From: Anaerolineae bacterium
Lineage (GTDB): Bacteria; Chloroflexota; Anaerolineae; Anaerolineales; Anaerolineaceae
Direction of reading: 5' to 3'
DNA: 64,000 nt
Assembly: GCA_013178185.1 (NCBI GenBank)
Contig: JABLXC010000007.1
Coordinates: forward strand, 1-64,000
A program made the position numbers and the translations under genes. Positions 55,157-63,938 of the stretch are shown here, one piece after another. Positions within the stretch are counted from its first letter, which is position 1, and the number at the start of each line of letters is the position of its first letter. The notes below the pieces were generated by a model that was given only the letters and a program-made list of their open reading frames with translations, was not told where the DNA came from and searched no databases.

Positions 55157-56623
55157 ATGGAAAACCTGGCATTGAACCTGGGCAAGAAAACAATCAGCGG
55201 CACATTCTGGTCGTATATTGCCTATTACAGCGGCAAGGTAATGGTATTGCTAAGCACGATCATTCTGGCGCGGCTGCTGGAAAAAGATGACTTTGGCGTG
55301 GCGGGATATGCCCTGGTTGTGATTGGTTTTCTGGATGTGTTTGCCGATTTGGGAATTGGCCAGGCGTTGATTTATCATCCAAAGGATGAAGAAACCAGCT
55401 CGACTGGGTTCTGGCTTGGATTTGCCGTGGCTGTTTCTCTTTTCCTGATCACTTGGGCAGCCGGCCCGTGGGTAGGCAGTTACTTTCGGGATCAACGCGC
55501 TGTTTCGGTCACCCGCCTGCTGGCGTTGACTTTTCCGATTTCTGCGATGGGGAATGTTCACAGCGTGTTGATGAGCAAGGAGCTGCAATTTCGAAAAAAA
55601 TTCTTGCCAGAATTTGTACGAGCGATTGGAAAAGGCGTCATCTCGATTGTGCTGGCGGCGTTGGGTTTTGGTTACTGGAGCTTGATTGCAGGCCAGTTAG
55701 CCGGGACGTTGAGTGGGGTGGTGATGTATTGGTTGGTTTATCCCTGGCGGCCTTCTTTTCGTTTTTCGGTTTCAAAAGCGCGCAGTATGCTTGCGTATGG
55801 GATCAATATCGTTGGGGTGAGCGGTTTATCTGTTATCCAAAGCAGTACACCTTCTATTCTCATCGGGCGTTATATCGGCTCTGTTGGCCTGGGGATCTAC
55901 CAACTGGCTTTTCGAGTGCCAGATTTGCTGATTGGGCAATTTTGCAGCATCGTCAGTCAGGTTATCTTCCCTGTTTATACATCAATCCAGGAAGACCTGG
56001 CGGTGTTGCGCCGGGGATTTGAGATTGCAACCCGCTATCTTTCCTTGATCACTGTTCCCATTGGAGTAGGTCTGGCTTTGATTGCCCGCCCCTTTGTCCT
56101 GGTCGTCTTTTCTCAGAAGTGGGAAAGCTCGATCCCGGTTGTTCAAGCTATCGCCTTGTATAGTATGATCCTTTCCCTCTCTTACTCTGCTGGCAGCGTG
56201 TACAAAGCAACCGGCCGGCCTTACATCCTCTCCCGGCTTTCTTTGATTGAGGTGCTTTATGAAGTCCCAATTTTTGTTTGGGTGGCATTAACCTTTCAAT
56301 CCGTTTATGCGATGGCCTGGTCTTTAACCCTTTTGACGATTACCACCACCATCCTGGAGCTTTCTGTCGCATCCTGGGTATTGAAAATGCCTGTCTTTCA
56401 AATCCTGAAGGCTTTAGCGCCAGCTTTTCTGGCAGCAGGTGTGATGAGCGTGGCGGTTTCTCTGGCTATGAAACTAATGGCTGGCATTCCGGACATTATT
56501 CAACTGGTGGGTGGTATTCTGGTGGGGGGTGGATTCTACATCGGAACGCTGTGGGTTTTACAACGCCAGCTTGTGTTTGAAACTTTACAATTTCTCAAAA
56601 AAACTATTCGTAAACAAGAATAA
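55157..56623 (+). CDS. Polysaccharide flippase of the MOP superfamily (Wzx/WzxC-like)
   Basis: The 488-residue protein has about fourteen membrane helices and the MOP/PST pattern: an N-terminal GTFWSYIAYYSGKVMVLLSTIILARLLEKDDFGVAGYALV and SSTPSILIGRYIGSVGLGIYQLAFRVPDL in the middle. Such proteins flip lipid-linked oligosaccharides across the membrane for capsule, exopolysaccharide or teichoic-type polymers. It converges on three acyltransferase-like genes, 4 bases from the stop of the last, so it may form a small surface-polymer locus with them. Confidence 0.88.
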   Translation: MENLALNLGKKTISGTFWSYIAYYSGKVMVLLSTIILARLLEKDDFGVAGYALVVIGFLDVFADLGIGQALIYHPKDEETSSTGFWLGFAVAVSLFLITWAAGPWVGSYFRDQRAVSVTRLLALTFPISAMGNVHSVLMSKELQFRKKFLPEFVRAIGKGVISIVLAALGFGYWSLIAGQLAGTLSGVVMYWLVYPWRPSFRFSVSKARSMLAYGINIVGVSGLSVIQSSTPSILIGRYIGSVGLGIYQLAFRVPDLLIGQFCSIVSQVIFPVYTSIQEDLAVLRRGFEIATRYLSLITVPIGVGLALIARPFVLVVFSQKWESSIPVVQAIALYSMILSLSYSAGSVYKATGRPYILSRLSLIEVLYEVPIFVWVALTFQSVYAMAWSLTLLTITTTILELSVASWVLKMPVFQILKALAPAFLAAGVMSVAVSLAMKLMAGIPDIIQLVGGILVGGGFYIGTLWVLQRQLVFETLQFLKKTIRKQE

Positions 56624-56627
56624 CTTC

Positions 56628-57752
56628 TCAATCTTCCCCCTCAGCATCACGGGAATCTGCATTGCGGCGTTTGAGCAGGCTAACCACCCGTTTTTTCAGG
56701 TCGGGCAGCCAGATATAGGCTGCACAAGCAAGAACTTTTCGGCGTGGGACGACCCAGAGCAAGGTAAAAGGCCGGTCATAGCCGCGCCAGCGTTTCTTAT
56801 AATCGTGTTCCCCTCTAAGAAGATCGACGCCCAGATAGCCGGAAGTAAAATTGTGGTTCAATAATTTTAAGAATATCAGGCTGCCAGGAGAATATTCGCT
56901 GCAGCGGGGGGTGTAGGCGCCTCGCCAGGCTTCATATACCTGATTGTACAAAAAACCGTAATCGAAGGCGATTGGAACGTTGTTTACCAGGAAAAAGGAG
57001 ATGTCCACAGCGTGTTGTAAAACATCCGGCTTTGCCAGCGCCAGATGGAAGTTCCTTAATGATTCTGTGGCATAAAGTTCTGGAAAACGCGCTTTTGCAT
57101 TGATGTTGAAAATGATGTTGTAATGTTCTGGCCGAACTTTGCCCTCATTAAAGCGCTGGTATTCAACAGATTTGTGCTCTTCTGCCAACAGCCTTTCTTT
57201 TCTGCGCATACTACGGCGGTGATGCTTTGCCAGGGTTTTATAGTAATCTTCCCAGTTTCCCGTTGTGGGGATAAAGGTATGCAATTTGGGCATCAGGCGG
57301 CTCAGGTAATTAGCCTCGTGGAACTGGCGCACGATGGTTTGAGGATCAAGCACAGCGTTAGGGAATTCACCCAGTTCCAAGATATCCCATTGTCTTGAGG
57401 CGTTTTGAATTTCCTGGCAGAAGTGGTTAACAACTTCTTGATCGCCATCCTTCACGATCAAGCCGGCGACATCTACATCCGGCATTCCCAGATTGCGCAG
57501 CATTCTAAACCTGAACCCCAGCCGTTTCGCGGTGGTGATCATCAAAGGGGCAATGCCCACAATCTCGCTGGAATCTCGCGCCAGCAAGATATGAAGGGTC
57601 TTGTCAGCGCCGAAATGATCCCACCAGGTGTACAGCCATTCCCAGGTCAGGAATATGGATTGAACCGGGCTTTGTTCCAGCAAGCGGTTCCATTCTTTTC
57701 TCAAGTTCTTGAAGGCTTCTGTGGTGTTAATCGTCTCTATTGTTATCGACAT
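56628..57752 (-). CDS. CelD/BioF2-like GNAT acyltransferase, paralogue 3
   Basis: The 374-residue protein belongs to the long GNAT/FemAB-like group named after CelD (Acetyltransf_6): FLTWEWLYTWWDHFG near residue 33, IVGIAPLMI, a central KHHRRSMRRKERLL, and the C-terminal YLGVDLLRGEHDYKKRWRGYDRP. The frame extends 50 codons upstream, but ATG 57752 aligns with its two paralogues and lies 26 bases inside the preceding gene, suggesting coupled translation. The likely reaction is acyl transfer onto an amino or hydroxyl group of a sugar or peptide; the substrate is unknown. Confidence 0.82.
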   Translation of the reverse strand: MSITIETINTTEAFKNLRKEWNRLLEQSPVQSIFLTWEWLYTWWDHFGADKTLHILLARDSSEIVGIAPLMITTAKRLGFRFRMLRNLGMPDVDVAGLIVKDGDQEVVNHFCQEIQNASRQWDILELGEFPNAVLDPQTIVRQFHEANYLSRLMPKLHTFIPTTGNWEDYYKTLAKHHRRSMRRKERLLAEEHKSVEYQRFNEGKVRPEHYNIIFNINAKARFPELYATESLRNFHLALAKPDVLQHAVDISFFLVNNVPIAFDYGFLYNQVYEAWRGAYTPRCSEYSPGSLIFLKLLNHNFTSGYLGVDLLRGEHDYKKRWRGYDRPFTLLWVVPRRKVLACAAYIWLPDLKKRVVSLLKRRNADSRDAEGED

Positions 57753-58842
57753 GATTGTTTTGAGGTGGGATGTTTTTGATGTGTTTTTTGAGGGCAGGCA
57801 GCCAGGCGTATAGCACCATGCACCGCATAGATTTCTTCTTGATGATCTGAAAATGGTGATAGCTTTGTTCTTTACTGTTCCACCGTTTTTTGTAGCCTTC
57901 ATCTCCTCGGAGCATATCCAATTCCTGAACGCCCTGCGAGCAAAAATTTTCTATCATATCCAGTAGTAAAATGTTCCCCGGCGCGTACCGTTCGAAACGG
58001 GTGTCAAACCCACTATGCCAGAACTCAAAACGGTCATGGAAGATGAACCCGTATTCATAGGCAGCCGGTTCTTCGTCCAGAAAAATGATCGAAATTCCGG
58101 GCCACCCCATTTTCCCGGTAACTGCAATCAGATCTTTGTGAAAAGTTTTTTCTTGGGGGGTTTCATAAGTGCATGGATGCCGGCTGTGCGATTGGATGTC
58201 AAAGATCATATCCATATGTTCCGGTTGGATCTCTTCACCCCGCAGATGGATGATCGAGTAACTTTTGCCATCCTCTTTTAGCATGTTTTTGCGCCTTCGA
58301 ATATTGTGTTTGAAGTGTGCAGAGATCTCCCTTTGATAGCTTTCCCAGTCACAGTTAATCTGAATGTTGTAGTGTATGGTTGGCTTGCAAAGAAAATGGA
58401 AGTCATTTGGGTGAAAATGGTCTTTGAAAATTGTTGGATCCAGGCAAGTGCGCGGGACATCGCTTAGTTCCAGGAGATCCCATTGGTCTTGGAAGCTAAT
58501 AATAAATGCACATAACTGGCGAAGAATATCTATTCCTCCGCAAGGGTATATAAAGCCGCTTACATCCGTATCCAGGTTAGCCATAGAACAGAGTTTGCGG
58601 ACTTTGAAGCCCCTTTTATATATTTCTAACCGCATCAGAGGGGCAATCCCAACCAGCCGGTCGCCTTCCATCGCGATTAACAAGAAAAGGTCCTTACCCT
58701 GGCCGAAGTGCTGCCACCAGGTATATAACCATTCCCAGGTTAAAAAAGTGGAATGGATTCCGCTGGAATCATAGAGGTCATTCCAGCCTTCTCGTAACCC
58801 GGCAAATTCTTCGACGGTTTCAACGCGCTTTACCGAAAGCAT
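57727..58842 (-). CDS. CelD/BioF2-like GNAT acyltransferase, paralogue 2
   Basis: This 371-residue paralogue has the same landmarks: STFLTWEWLYTWWQHFG near residue 33, LVGIAPLMRLEIYKRG, a basic FKHNIRRRKNML segment at the middle, and ELDMLRGDEGYKKRWNSKE near residue 320. It ends in an Asn/Asp-rich tail that overlaps the next start by 26 bases; its own start overlaps the preceding gene by 23. Confidence 0.82.
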   Translation of the reverse strand: MLSVKRVETVEEFAGLREGWNDLYDSSGIHSTFLTWEWLYTWWQHFGQGKDLFLLIAMEGDRLVGIAPLMRLEIYKRGFKVRKLCSMANLDTDVSGFIYPCGGIDILRQLCAFIISFQDQWDLLELSDVPRTCLDPTIFKDHFHPNDFHFLCKPTIHYNIQINCDWESYQREISAHFKHNIRRRKNMLKEDGKSYSIIHLRGEEIQPEHMDMIFDIQSHSRHPCTYETPQEKTFHKDLIAVTGKMGWPGISIIFLDEEPAAYEYGFIFHDRFEFWHSGFDTRFERYAPGNILLLDMIENFCSQGVQELDMLRGDEGYKKRWNSKEQSYHHFQIIKKKSMRCMVLYAWLPALKKHIKNIPPQNNHVDNNRDD

Positions 58843-59932
58843 TTTTCACCCCCATTAATAAGCTCAAGAGACGGTCTTTCACTTTGGGCGCCCAAATTAG
58901 GAGCAGGCTGGTGATCAAGTCTTTACGGTGCAAGATATATAGGTGTAGATAATTCCTTTCCTGGACGATCCAGCGCCGTTTATACTCTTCCAATCCTCGC
59001 AATAGATCGATTCCGCTCAAACCTCGTTGAAAATTATCCCGCATCAAGTAATATAACAACAGCGTTCCCGGCGAATAATCACTGTATCGCGAATCGAAAC
59101 CCAGTCTCCAATCCTCGTAGCAGCCATGAAAAGTGAACCCATACCGAAAGGCGATCGGCATCTCGTCCAAATCCAAAAACGAGATGTCCATATAACCCGG
59201 TTCTCTCATTTTTTCCAATAGTTGATAGTGGAACTCTCTTTGTTTTTGAGTCTGGTAGGTCTCAGGAAAATTGCCATACTGGTTGATCGAGAATATATCT
59301 TCCAGGTTTTTGGGGGTTACGTTTGTTCCGGTATACCTGCGGAAGTCCAGTTTTTTTCCTTCTTTCTCGATACGCCCCAGTTTTCGTTTGGTCCCTTGTT
59401 TTAGATTTTTAGATTGCGACCCAAAGTAGGTTTCCCAATCCGTCTCGATTGGAATGTATAGATGGAGATTGTTCTCGATTCGGATGAAGTAATCAGATTT
59501 AGAAAAACAACCCAGTTGCAAAATTCTAATGATCTGCGCAGCGGGGGTTTCTGCCAGCTCGAAAACCTGCCATTCTTTGCTTTTCTGACGGATGGCTCTG
59601 CAAAGGGCGCCGAGCGCTTCGTCGTCTCCGTTTGCTACAATAAAACCGGAAATATCCGGGTCATGATATGCGATGTTGGTCAAGAGCCGCAGTTTAAGCC
59701 CCCACTTGTTTTTCTGCGTCAACATTAAAGGGGCTATGCCTGCCAGTTGTTCACCACGCCATACCGTGATCAATTGAAGCGCATGGTCCCCCCCAAAGGT
59801 TTGCCACCAGGAATACAACCACTCCCACGTGAGAAAGGTTGTTTTTAATTCGCTGGTTGCTAGCAAATCTCTCCAGCTTTCTCTCAGGTTTGAAAATTCT
59901 TCCAGGGTAGTAAGGCAGCGAACTGTCAGCAT
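58820..59932 (-). CDS. CelD/BioF2-like GNAT acyltransferase, paralogue 1
   Basis: First gene of the three, 370 residues. It starts MLTVRCLTTLEEFSNLRESW and shares TTFLTWEWLYSWWQTFG, LAGIAPLMLTQKNKWG and GIDLLRGLEEYKRRWIVQERN with the others. Overall similarity is clear but not close, so the duplications are old. It lies behind a good minus-strand promoter that is divergent from the large regulator. Confidence 0.82.
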   Translation of the reverse strand: MLTVRCLTTLEEFSNLRESWRDLLATSELKTTFLTWEWLYSWWQTFGGDHALQLITVWRGEQLAGIAPLMLTQKNKWGLKLRLLTNIAYHDPDISGFIVANGDDEALGALCRAIRQKSKEWQVFELAETPAAQIIRILQLGCFSKSDYFIRIENNLHLYIPIETDWETYFGSQSKNLKQGTKRKLGRIEKEGKKLDFRRYTGTNVTPKNLEDIFSINQYGNFPETYQTQKQREFHYQLLEKMREPGYMDISFLDLDEMPIAFRYGFTFHGCYEDWRLGFDSRYSDYSPGTLLLYYLMRDNFQRGLSGIDLLRGLEEYKRRWIVQERNYLHLYILHRKDLITSLLLIWAPKVKDRLLSLLMGVKNAFGKAR

Positions 59933-59990
59933 GGAGGATCCTTTTATCTTGAGGGCAGCGAAGAATATTTATCCAAATCGGCTTTGAATT

Positions 59991-60018
59991 ATTATAGACG
60001 AAGAGAAGAGATTTACAA
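59991..60018 (-). promoter_or_regulatory. Promoter of the acyltransferase operon
   Basis: On the minus strand TTGTAA (60013-60018), a 16-base spacer and a perfect TATAAT (59991-59996). The transcript would start near 59984, about 50 bases before the first ATG. Confidence 0.65.
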
Positions 60019-60039
60019 CTTTTAACCGGTAAATTTGTG

Positions 60040-60045
60040 TATAAT
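60040..60045 (+). promoter_or_regulatory. Probable -10 box for the large regulator
   Basis: A perfect TATAAT about 150 bases upstream of ATG 60193, divergent from the acyltransferase promoter. I see no good -35 box. The long leader 60052-60192 holds no clear hairpin or small frame. Confidence 0.45.
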
Positions 60046-60192
60046 AACGAAGGTGAAATTCATAGCCCGTCGAACGCCTTCGCAGAAACCATTCCCGGTT
60101 CAAGGATTTTGAATTTCTTTGTTTTAACCCGTCATGCATACATCAGGTAGAGGGAAGAACGAGCGGGAACACTCACCGGTTACCCTGCGATC

Positions 60193-63100
60193 ATGTTAGC
60201 AGATAGTACTGTACCCAGAACTCGGATAACCGTACCGCGTCGGCGGGGGGATTTAGTTACCCGGCAGCGGCTTTTAGATTTGTTGAATGAACTTCTGGAG
60301 AAGAAGCTCATCCTTGTATCGGCACCCGCAGGTTACGGAAAAACTTCTCTGGTGTTGGATTTTGTCAGCACTACCGAACTTCCCGTTTGTTGGTATACCA
60401 TTAATGCATTAGATATTGAACCCCAACGGTTTATTGCCAACCTGATTGCAGCGATCAGTTTACGTTTTCCGGGATTTGGACAGCGGACGAGGGCGGCTTT
60501 CCAAAATTTTTCCAGTAATTTGGATAGCAACTATATCGCAACCACCCTGATCAATGATTTGTACGAAAATGTTTCTGAACATTTCATCATTGTCCTGGAT
60601 GATTTCCATCTAGTCAACGATAATCCCCAAATTACGAATTTTATGAGTCGTTTTATCCAGGATGTCGATGAAAACTGTCATCTGATTATTACCTCACGGA
60701 CGCTTTTATCCCTGCCTTTCTTGCCGATGATGGTTGCAAGATCGGAGGTTGGCGGTCTTAGCTTTGAAGAACTGGCATTTCGAATTGACGAAATCCAGCA
60801 GCTATATCTCCAGAATCAGAACCATCTCATCACGCAAGAGGATGCCAGTAAGATCTTTGAGAAAACCGAAGGGTGGGTAACCGGTATTGTACTGACGGCT
60901 CAAACCGATCCCCAGAGTGCGGCCAGTCGGGCCCGCTTGTTGAGAGTCTCTGGGGTTGGTTTAGATGATTATTTTTTGCAGCTATTGGAGCAACAACCCC
61001 CCGATATTCGGGATTTCTTGCTTCGCACTTCCTTATTAGAGGAGTTCAATTCGGACCGGTGCCAAAAGGCCATTGAAAAGCCCTTGGGAATACCCCCTGT
61101 AGATTGGCCAGGCTTGATGGAGGAGGTTCAACATAACAACCTCTTTGTTCTGCCGGTTGGGGAAGATGGTTCCTGGCTTCGTTACCATTATTTATTTCTG
61201 GACTTTCTGCAGTCCAAAATGCTCCGGGAACGTCCTTCGGAAACAGCGATCATTGAGGGATCTCTGGCGCAGCTGTTTGCCGAGGATGAAGATTGGGATC
61301 ATGCTTTTGCTATTTACCGCCGGTTAAATCAAATTGACGAACAAGTAAAACTGGTAGAGATGGCTGGGCCAAAGGTTTTGGCAGACGGGCGGGTCTCTAC
61401 ACTTTCGGCCTGGTTGGATGCGCTTCCTTCTGATGTGCTTAGCTCGCGCCCTTTTCTTATTGCATTGCAGGGAGGGATTGCAGCAACTACGGGCGAGAAC
61501 AACCTGGCGCTCACGCTCTACAACCAGGCGATTGAGGCGATGACGCTTCCAGAAGACCGACGGTCTATGGCGCGCGCTTTGGGCTGGCGAGCGGTGACTC
61601 ACCGCATCATGGGAAATCTAAATGATTCGCAGGCGGATGCGCGCGAGGCCCTGGACCTGGTTCAAAAAGATATTGAAATGCGAATTGTCAAAGCTGAAGC
61701 CTTAAGAAATATTGGAATATGCCTTCGTTTGCAAGGAAAACTGACCGAGGCGTTAACCTGGCTAAAGCAGTCTTTGAATACCTCCATGTCGATCAAAGAT
61801 CAGAAAAACGAAGCTATCATCCGTTTGGAGCTTGGGCTGTTATATGAAAACTTGGGAGATTACGGACAAGCCAGAGAAATGTATCTGGCAGCCCTGGAAT
61901 ATTGGGAAAAAGTAGACAATGCTTCCTGGCTGTCCAATATCATGAACAATTTGGGTGTTTTGCAGCATTTGATGGGGGACTACAGGGCTGCTATTGATAC
62001 TTTTGAAAAAGCGCTTAATCATGCCAGAGCCAGCAATTATTCACGCTTAGAGGCCTTTATTCTCACAGGGATTGGCGATGTTTACGGTGAGTTGGAAGCC
62101 ATAGAGGAGGCCGAGAAAGCTTACGGACAGGCTAAGCTGATTGCACAAAGCATTCAAGAAAATTTTTTGCATGTATACATTAATGTGCAGAATGCCGCTC
62201 TTCTGGCCTCGGCTGGAGATTATCGCGGCGCTTACCGGTTGATAGAAGACGCCCGACGTATTGCAGATCTGGATGAACAAGCAATGGAAGCGTATCTATG
62301 CGATTTGGAGAATGCTGGCATAAAGCTACGCGAGGGCAAATGGCAAGATGCTATTTTGATGCTGGAAGATGCCTGCTATTTTTTTGAGGCAGAAGGACAT
62401 AAAGTGCAGGCTGAAAAGGCCAGCCTCTATCTTGTGATTGCGTACAGCCAGGCGGGCAATCAAGAAAAGTTGATGGAGAATCTTATCAAAGTTCTCTCTT
62501 TTTTGGGCTCTGAATACCCCCCTGTCTCTCTCATCGCGGCTGCCTACCGGTTTCAATACCAATTATCACAATTGCGCAGCCTGGAATATATTCAGGCTCA
62601 AATCGATGAATTGTTCTCCAAGATAGATGCATTCCAGGATCAGCTGCCGCTCTTGAGGCGATATATCCGCCAGCATGCTGTTTCTGTTCCATTTGCTCCC
62701 CCTAAGATTTATATTCGAACCTTGGGGAAGATGCAGGTGAAAATCGATAATCAGGTTGTTACAAGCTCGGATTGGCAGACGCAGGCAGCGCGGGATCTCT
62801 TTTTCCTTTTGCTGGCGCATCCAGAAGGAATGACCAAAGAAGAAATCGGCTCAATTTTTTGGCCGGATGCTCCACCGGAGGATGTGAAATTCAGGATTAA
62901 AAATACCATTTACCGCCTTCGCCATGCTGTTGGAAAAGATGTTATTTTGTTGGACCAGGAAAATTACCGGTTTAATAACCTCGTGGATTATGAATATGAC
63001 GTTGAGGTCTTCCTGAGAGAAAATGCGCTTGCACAACAGGCGAAGGAACCGCTTCACAAGTTGTCGCATTATCGGGAAGCTACCAAGCTTTACAAAGGGT

Positions 63101-63426
63101 CATTTCTTCCTGAGATTAACGAAACCTGGGTTCATTCCCCCAGGGAGAACTTGCAACAAATTTATTTGAATATTCTGCTTCAAGTCGCTGAAATTTACAT
63201 TGAGATGACTAATTTTGATCTGGCGCTCGAATACGTTCAACGCGCGCTTAATGAAGATAGCTGCCTTGAAACTGCCTATCGCATGTCTTTTCGAATTTAT
63301 GCAGCGATGGGAAACCGCGCCGCAATGGTGCGGCAGTATCAAAAATGTGTTGAAATCTTGCAGCGCGAAGTCAATGCAGAACCTTCCCCCCAAACCCAAG
63401 CGCTATATAACGAATTACTAAAGTAA
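60193..63426 (+). CDS. MalT-like STAND ATPase regulator with TPRs and C-terminal SARP (OmpR-type DNA-binding plus BTAD) module
   Basis: The 1077 residues are cytoplasmic. An N-terminal P-loop domain has VSAPAGYGKTSLV (Lys 50) and Walker B FIIVLDDFH; about residues 330-800 are helical TPR-type repeats (LGLLYENLGDYGQAREMYLAAL, IMNNLGVLQHLMGDYRAAIDTFEKAL). The C-terminal part differs from MalT: instead of a LuxR helix-turn-helix it has an OmpR-type winged helix (about 835-930, KIYIRTLGKMQVKIDNQVV to IKNTIYRLRHAVG) and a bacterial transcriptional activation domain (about 935-1077, WVHSPRENLQQIYLNIL). This is the SARP arrangement, so it is probably an ATP- and ligand-switched activator. The repeat-peptide genes directly downstream are the obvious candidate targets. 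Confidence 0.9.
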   Translation: MLADSTVPRTRITVPRRRGDLVTRQRLLDLLNELLEKKLILVSAPAGYGKTSLVLDFVSTTELPVCWYTINALDIEPQRFIANLIAAISLRFPGFGQRTRAAFQNFSSNLDSNYIATTLINDLYENVSEHFIIVLDDFHLVNDNPQITNFMSRFIQDVDENCHLIITSRTLLSLPFLPMMVARSEVGGLSFEELAFRIDEIQQLYLQNQNHLITQEDASKIFEKTEGWVTGIVLTAQTDPQSAASRARLLRVSGVGLDDYFLQLLEQQPPDIRDFLLRTSLLEEFNSDRCQKAIEKPLGIPPVDWPGLMEEVQHNNLFVLPVGEDGSWLRYHYLFLDFLQSKMLRERPSETAIIEGSLAQLFAEDEDWDHAFAIYRRLNQIDEQVKLVEMAGPKVLADGRVSTLSAWLDALPSDVLSSRPFLIALQGGIAATTGENNLALTLYNQAIEAMTLPEDRRSMARALGWRAVTHRIMGNLNDSQADAREALDLVQKDIEMRIVKAEALRNIGICLRLQGKLTEALTWLKQSLNTSMSIKDQKNEAIIRLELGLLYENLGDYGQAREMYLAALEYWEKVDNASWLSNIMNNLGVLQHLMGDYRAAIDTFEKALNHARASNYSRLEAFILTGIGDVYGELEAIEEAEKAYGQAKLIAQSIQENFLHVYINVQNAALLASAGDYRGAYRLIEDARRIADLDEQAMEAYLCDLENAGIKLREGKWQDAILMLEDACYFFEAEGHKVQAEKASLYLVIAYSQAGNQEKLMENLIKVLSFLGSEYPPVSLIAAAYRFQYQLSQLRSLEYIQAQIDELFSKIDAFQDQLPLLRRYIRQHAVSVPFAPPKIYIRTLGKMQVKIDNQVVTSSDWQTQAARDLFFLLLAHPEGMTKEEIGSIFWPDAPPEDVKFRIKNTIYRLRHAVGKDVILLDQENYRFNNLVDYEYDVEVFLRENALAQQAKEPLHKLSHYREATKLYKGSFLPEINETWVHSPRENLQQIYLNILLQVAEIYIEMTNFDLALEYVQRALNEDSCLETAYRMSFRIYAAMGNRAAMVRQYQKCVEILQREVNAEPSPQTQALYNELLK

Positions 63427-63471
63427 CTGCAGATATTTATTATTTGCACCTTACAGTTTTGTAAGTGTATT

Positions 63472-63496
63472 AGCCAGCTTTGTTGCTGGTTTTTTT
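63472..63496 (+). terminator. Terminator after the regulator
   Basis: A 7-bp stem with one G-U pair (AGCCAGC / GCTGGTT) around a 6-base loop, followed by a run of seven Ts. It implies that the downstream peptide genes have their own promoter. Confidence 0.8.
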
Positions 63497-63547
63497 CTGT
63501 TTTGAGACCGTTTTAATGCCTGTTTTGGGACCGCTGATCTTCATAAT
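63497..63547 (+). promoter_or_regulatory. Direct repeat and -10-like box resembling a SARP-activated promoter
   Basis: CTGTTTTGAGACCG (63497-63510) and CTGTTTTGGGACCG (63520-63533) are 14-base direct repeats with one mismatch, spaced 23 bases start to start, about two helical turns. The second ends exactly 8 bases before CATAAT (63542-63547). SARP activators bind direct heptamer repeats about 11 or 22 bp apart with the last copy 8 bp upstream of the -10 box, so the geometry fits well. A third GGGACCG occurs at 63982-63988. Confidence 0.55.
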
Positions 63548-63582
63548 ATCAACTGTAACTTGATTTGATAAGGAGAGCAGAC

Positions 63583-63732
63583 ATGAATAAACCTGGAGCG
63601 AGCGGCGGCATTGGTGGCGGATACAAACCCGGAGCGAGTGGCGGCATTGGTGGCGGTTACAAACCCGGAGCGAGTGGCGGTATTGGCGGCGGATATAAGC
63701 CCGGTGCAAGCGGCGGTATCGGCGGGGGATAA
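63583..63732 (+). CDS. 49-residue glycine-rich repeat peptide, copy 1
   Basis: ATG 63583 has an AGGAGA site 6 bases upstream. The peptide is MNK followed by PGASGGIGGG and then three more units of YKPGASGGIGGG, so one Lys per unit, one Tyr between units, and about half Gly. There is no signal peptide, membrane segment, Cys, acidic residue or separate leader. It could be a ribosomally made precursor that is processed per repeat, a secreted or matrix peptide, or a disordered regulatory peptide. I do not recognise the family. Confidence 0.82.
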   Translation: MNKPGASGGIGGGYKPGASGGIGGGYKPGASGGIGGGYKPGASGGIGGG

Positions 63733-63938
63733 CCTCCGGACAGGTTGAGATCAGTCTTTGGAAGTGTATCTGGATATAGAAGGAGCTCACTATGAATAAA
63801 CCTGGAGCAAGCGGCGGCATTGGTGGCGGTTACAAACCCGGAGCAAGCGGCGGCATTGGTGGCGGTTACAAACCCGGAGCAAGCGGCGGCATTGGTGGCG
63901 GTTACAAACCCGGAGCAAGCGGCGGTATTGGCGGCGGG
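63589..63938 (+). repeat. Tandem 36-bp coding repeats, two blocks of four
   Basis: Each block holds four units coding PGASGGIGGG(YK), interrupted by the 63733-63791 spacer. Units in the second block are nearly identical at DNA level (recent homogenisation), while units in the first block have drifted at third codon positions. Confidence 0.85.

Noticed and set aside
63470-63820. A 116-codon minus-strand frame across the peptide repeats
   Set aside because: It is the complement of the repeats, rich in Arg/His/Cys repeats with no ribosome binding site. The silent-only differences between copies make sense only for the plus-strand peptides.
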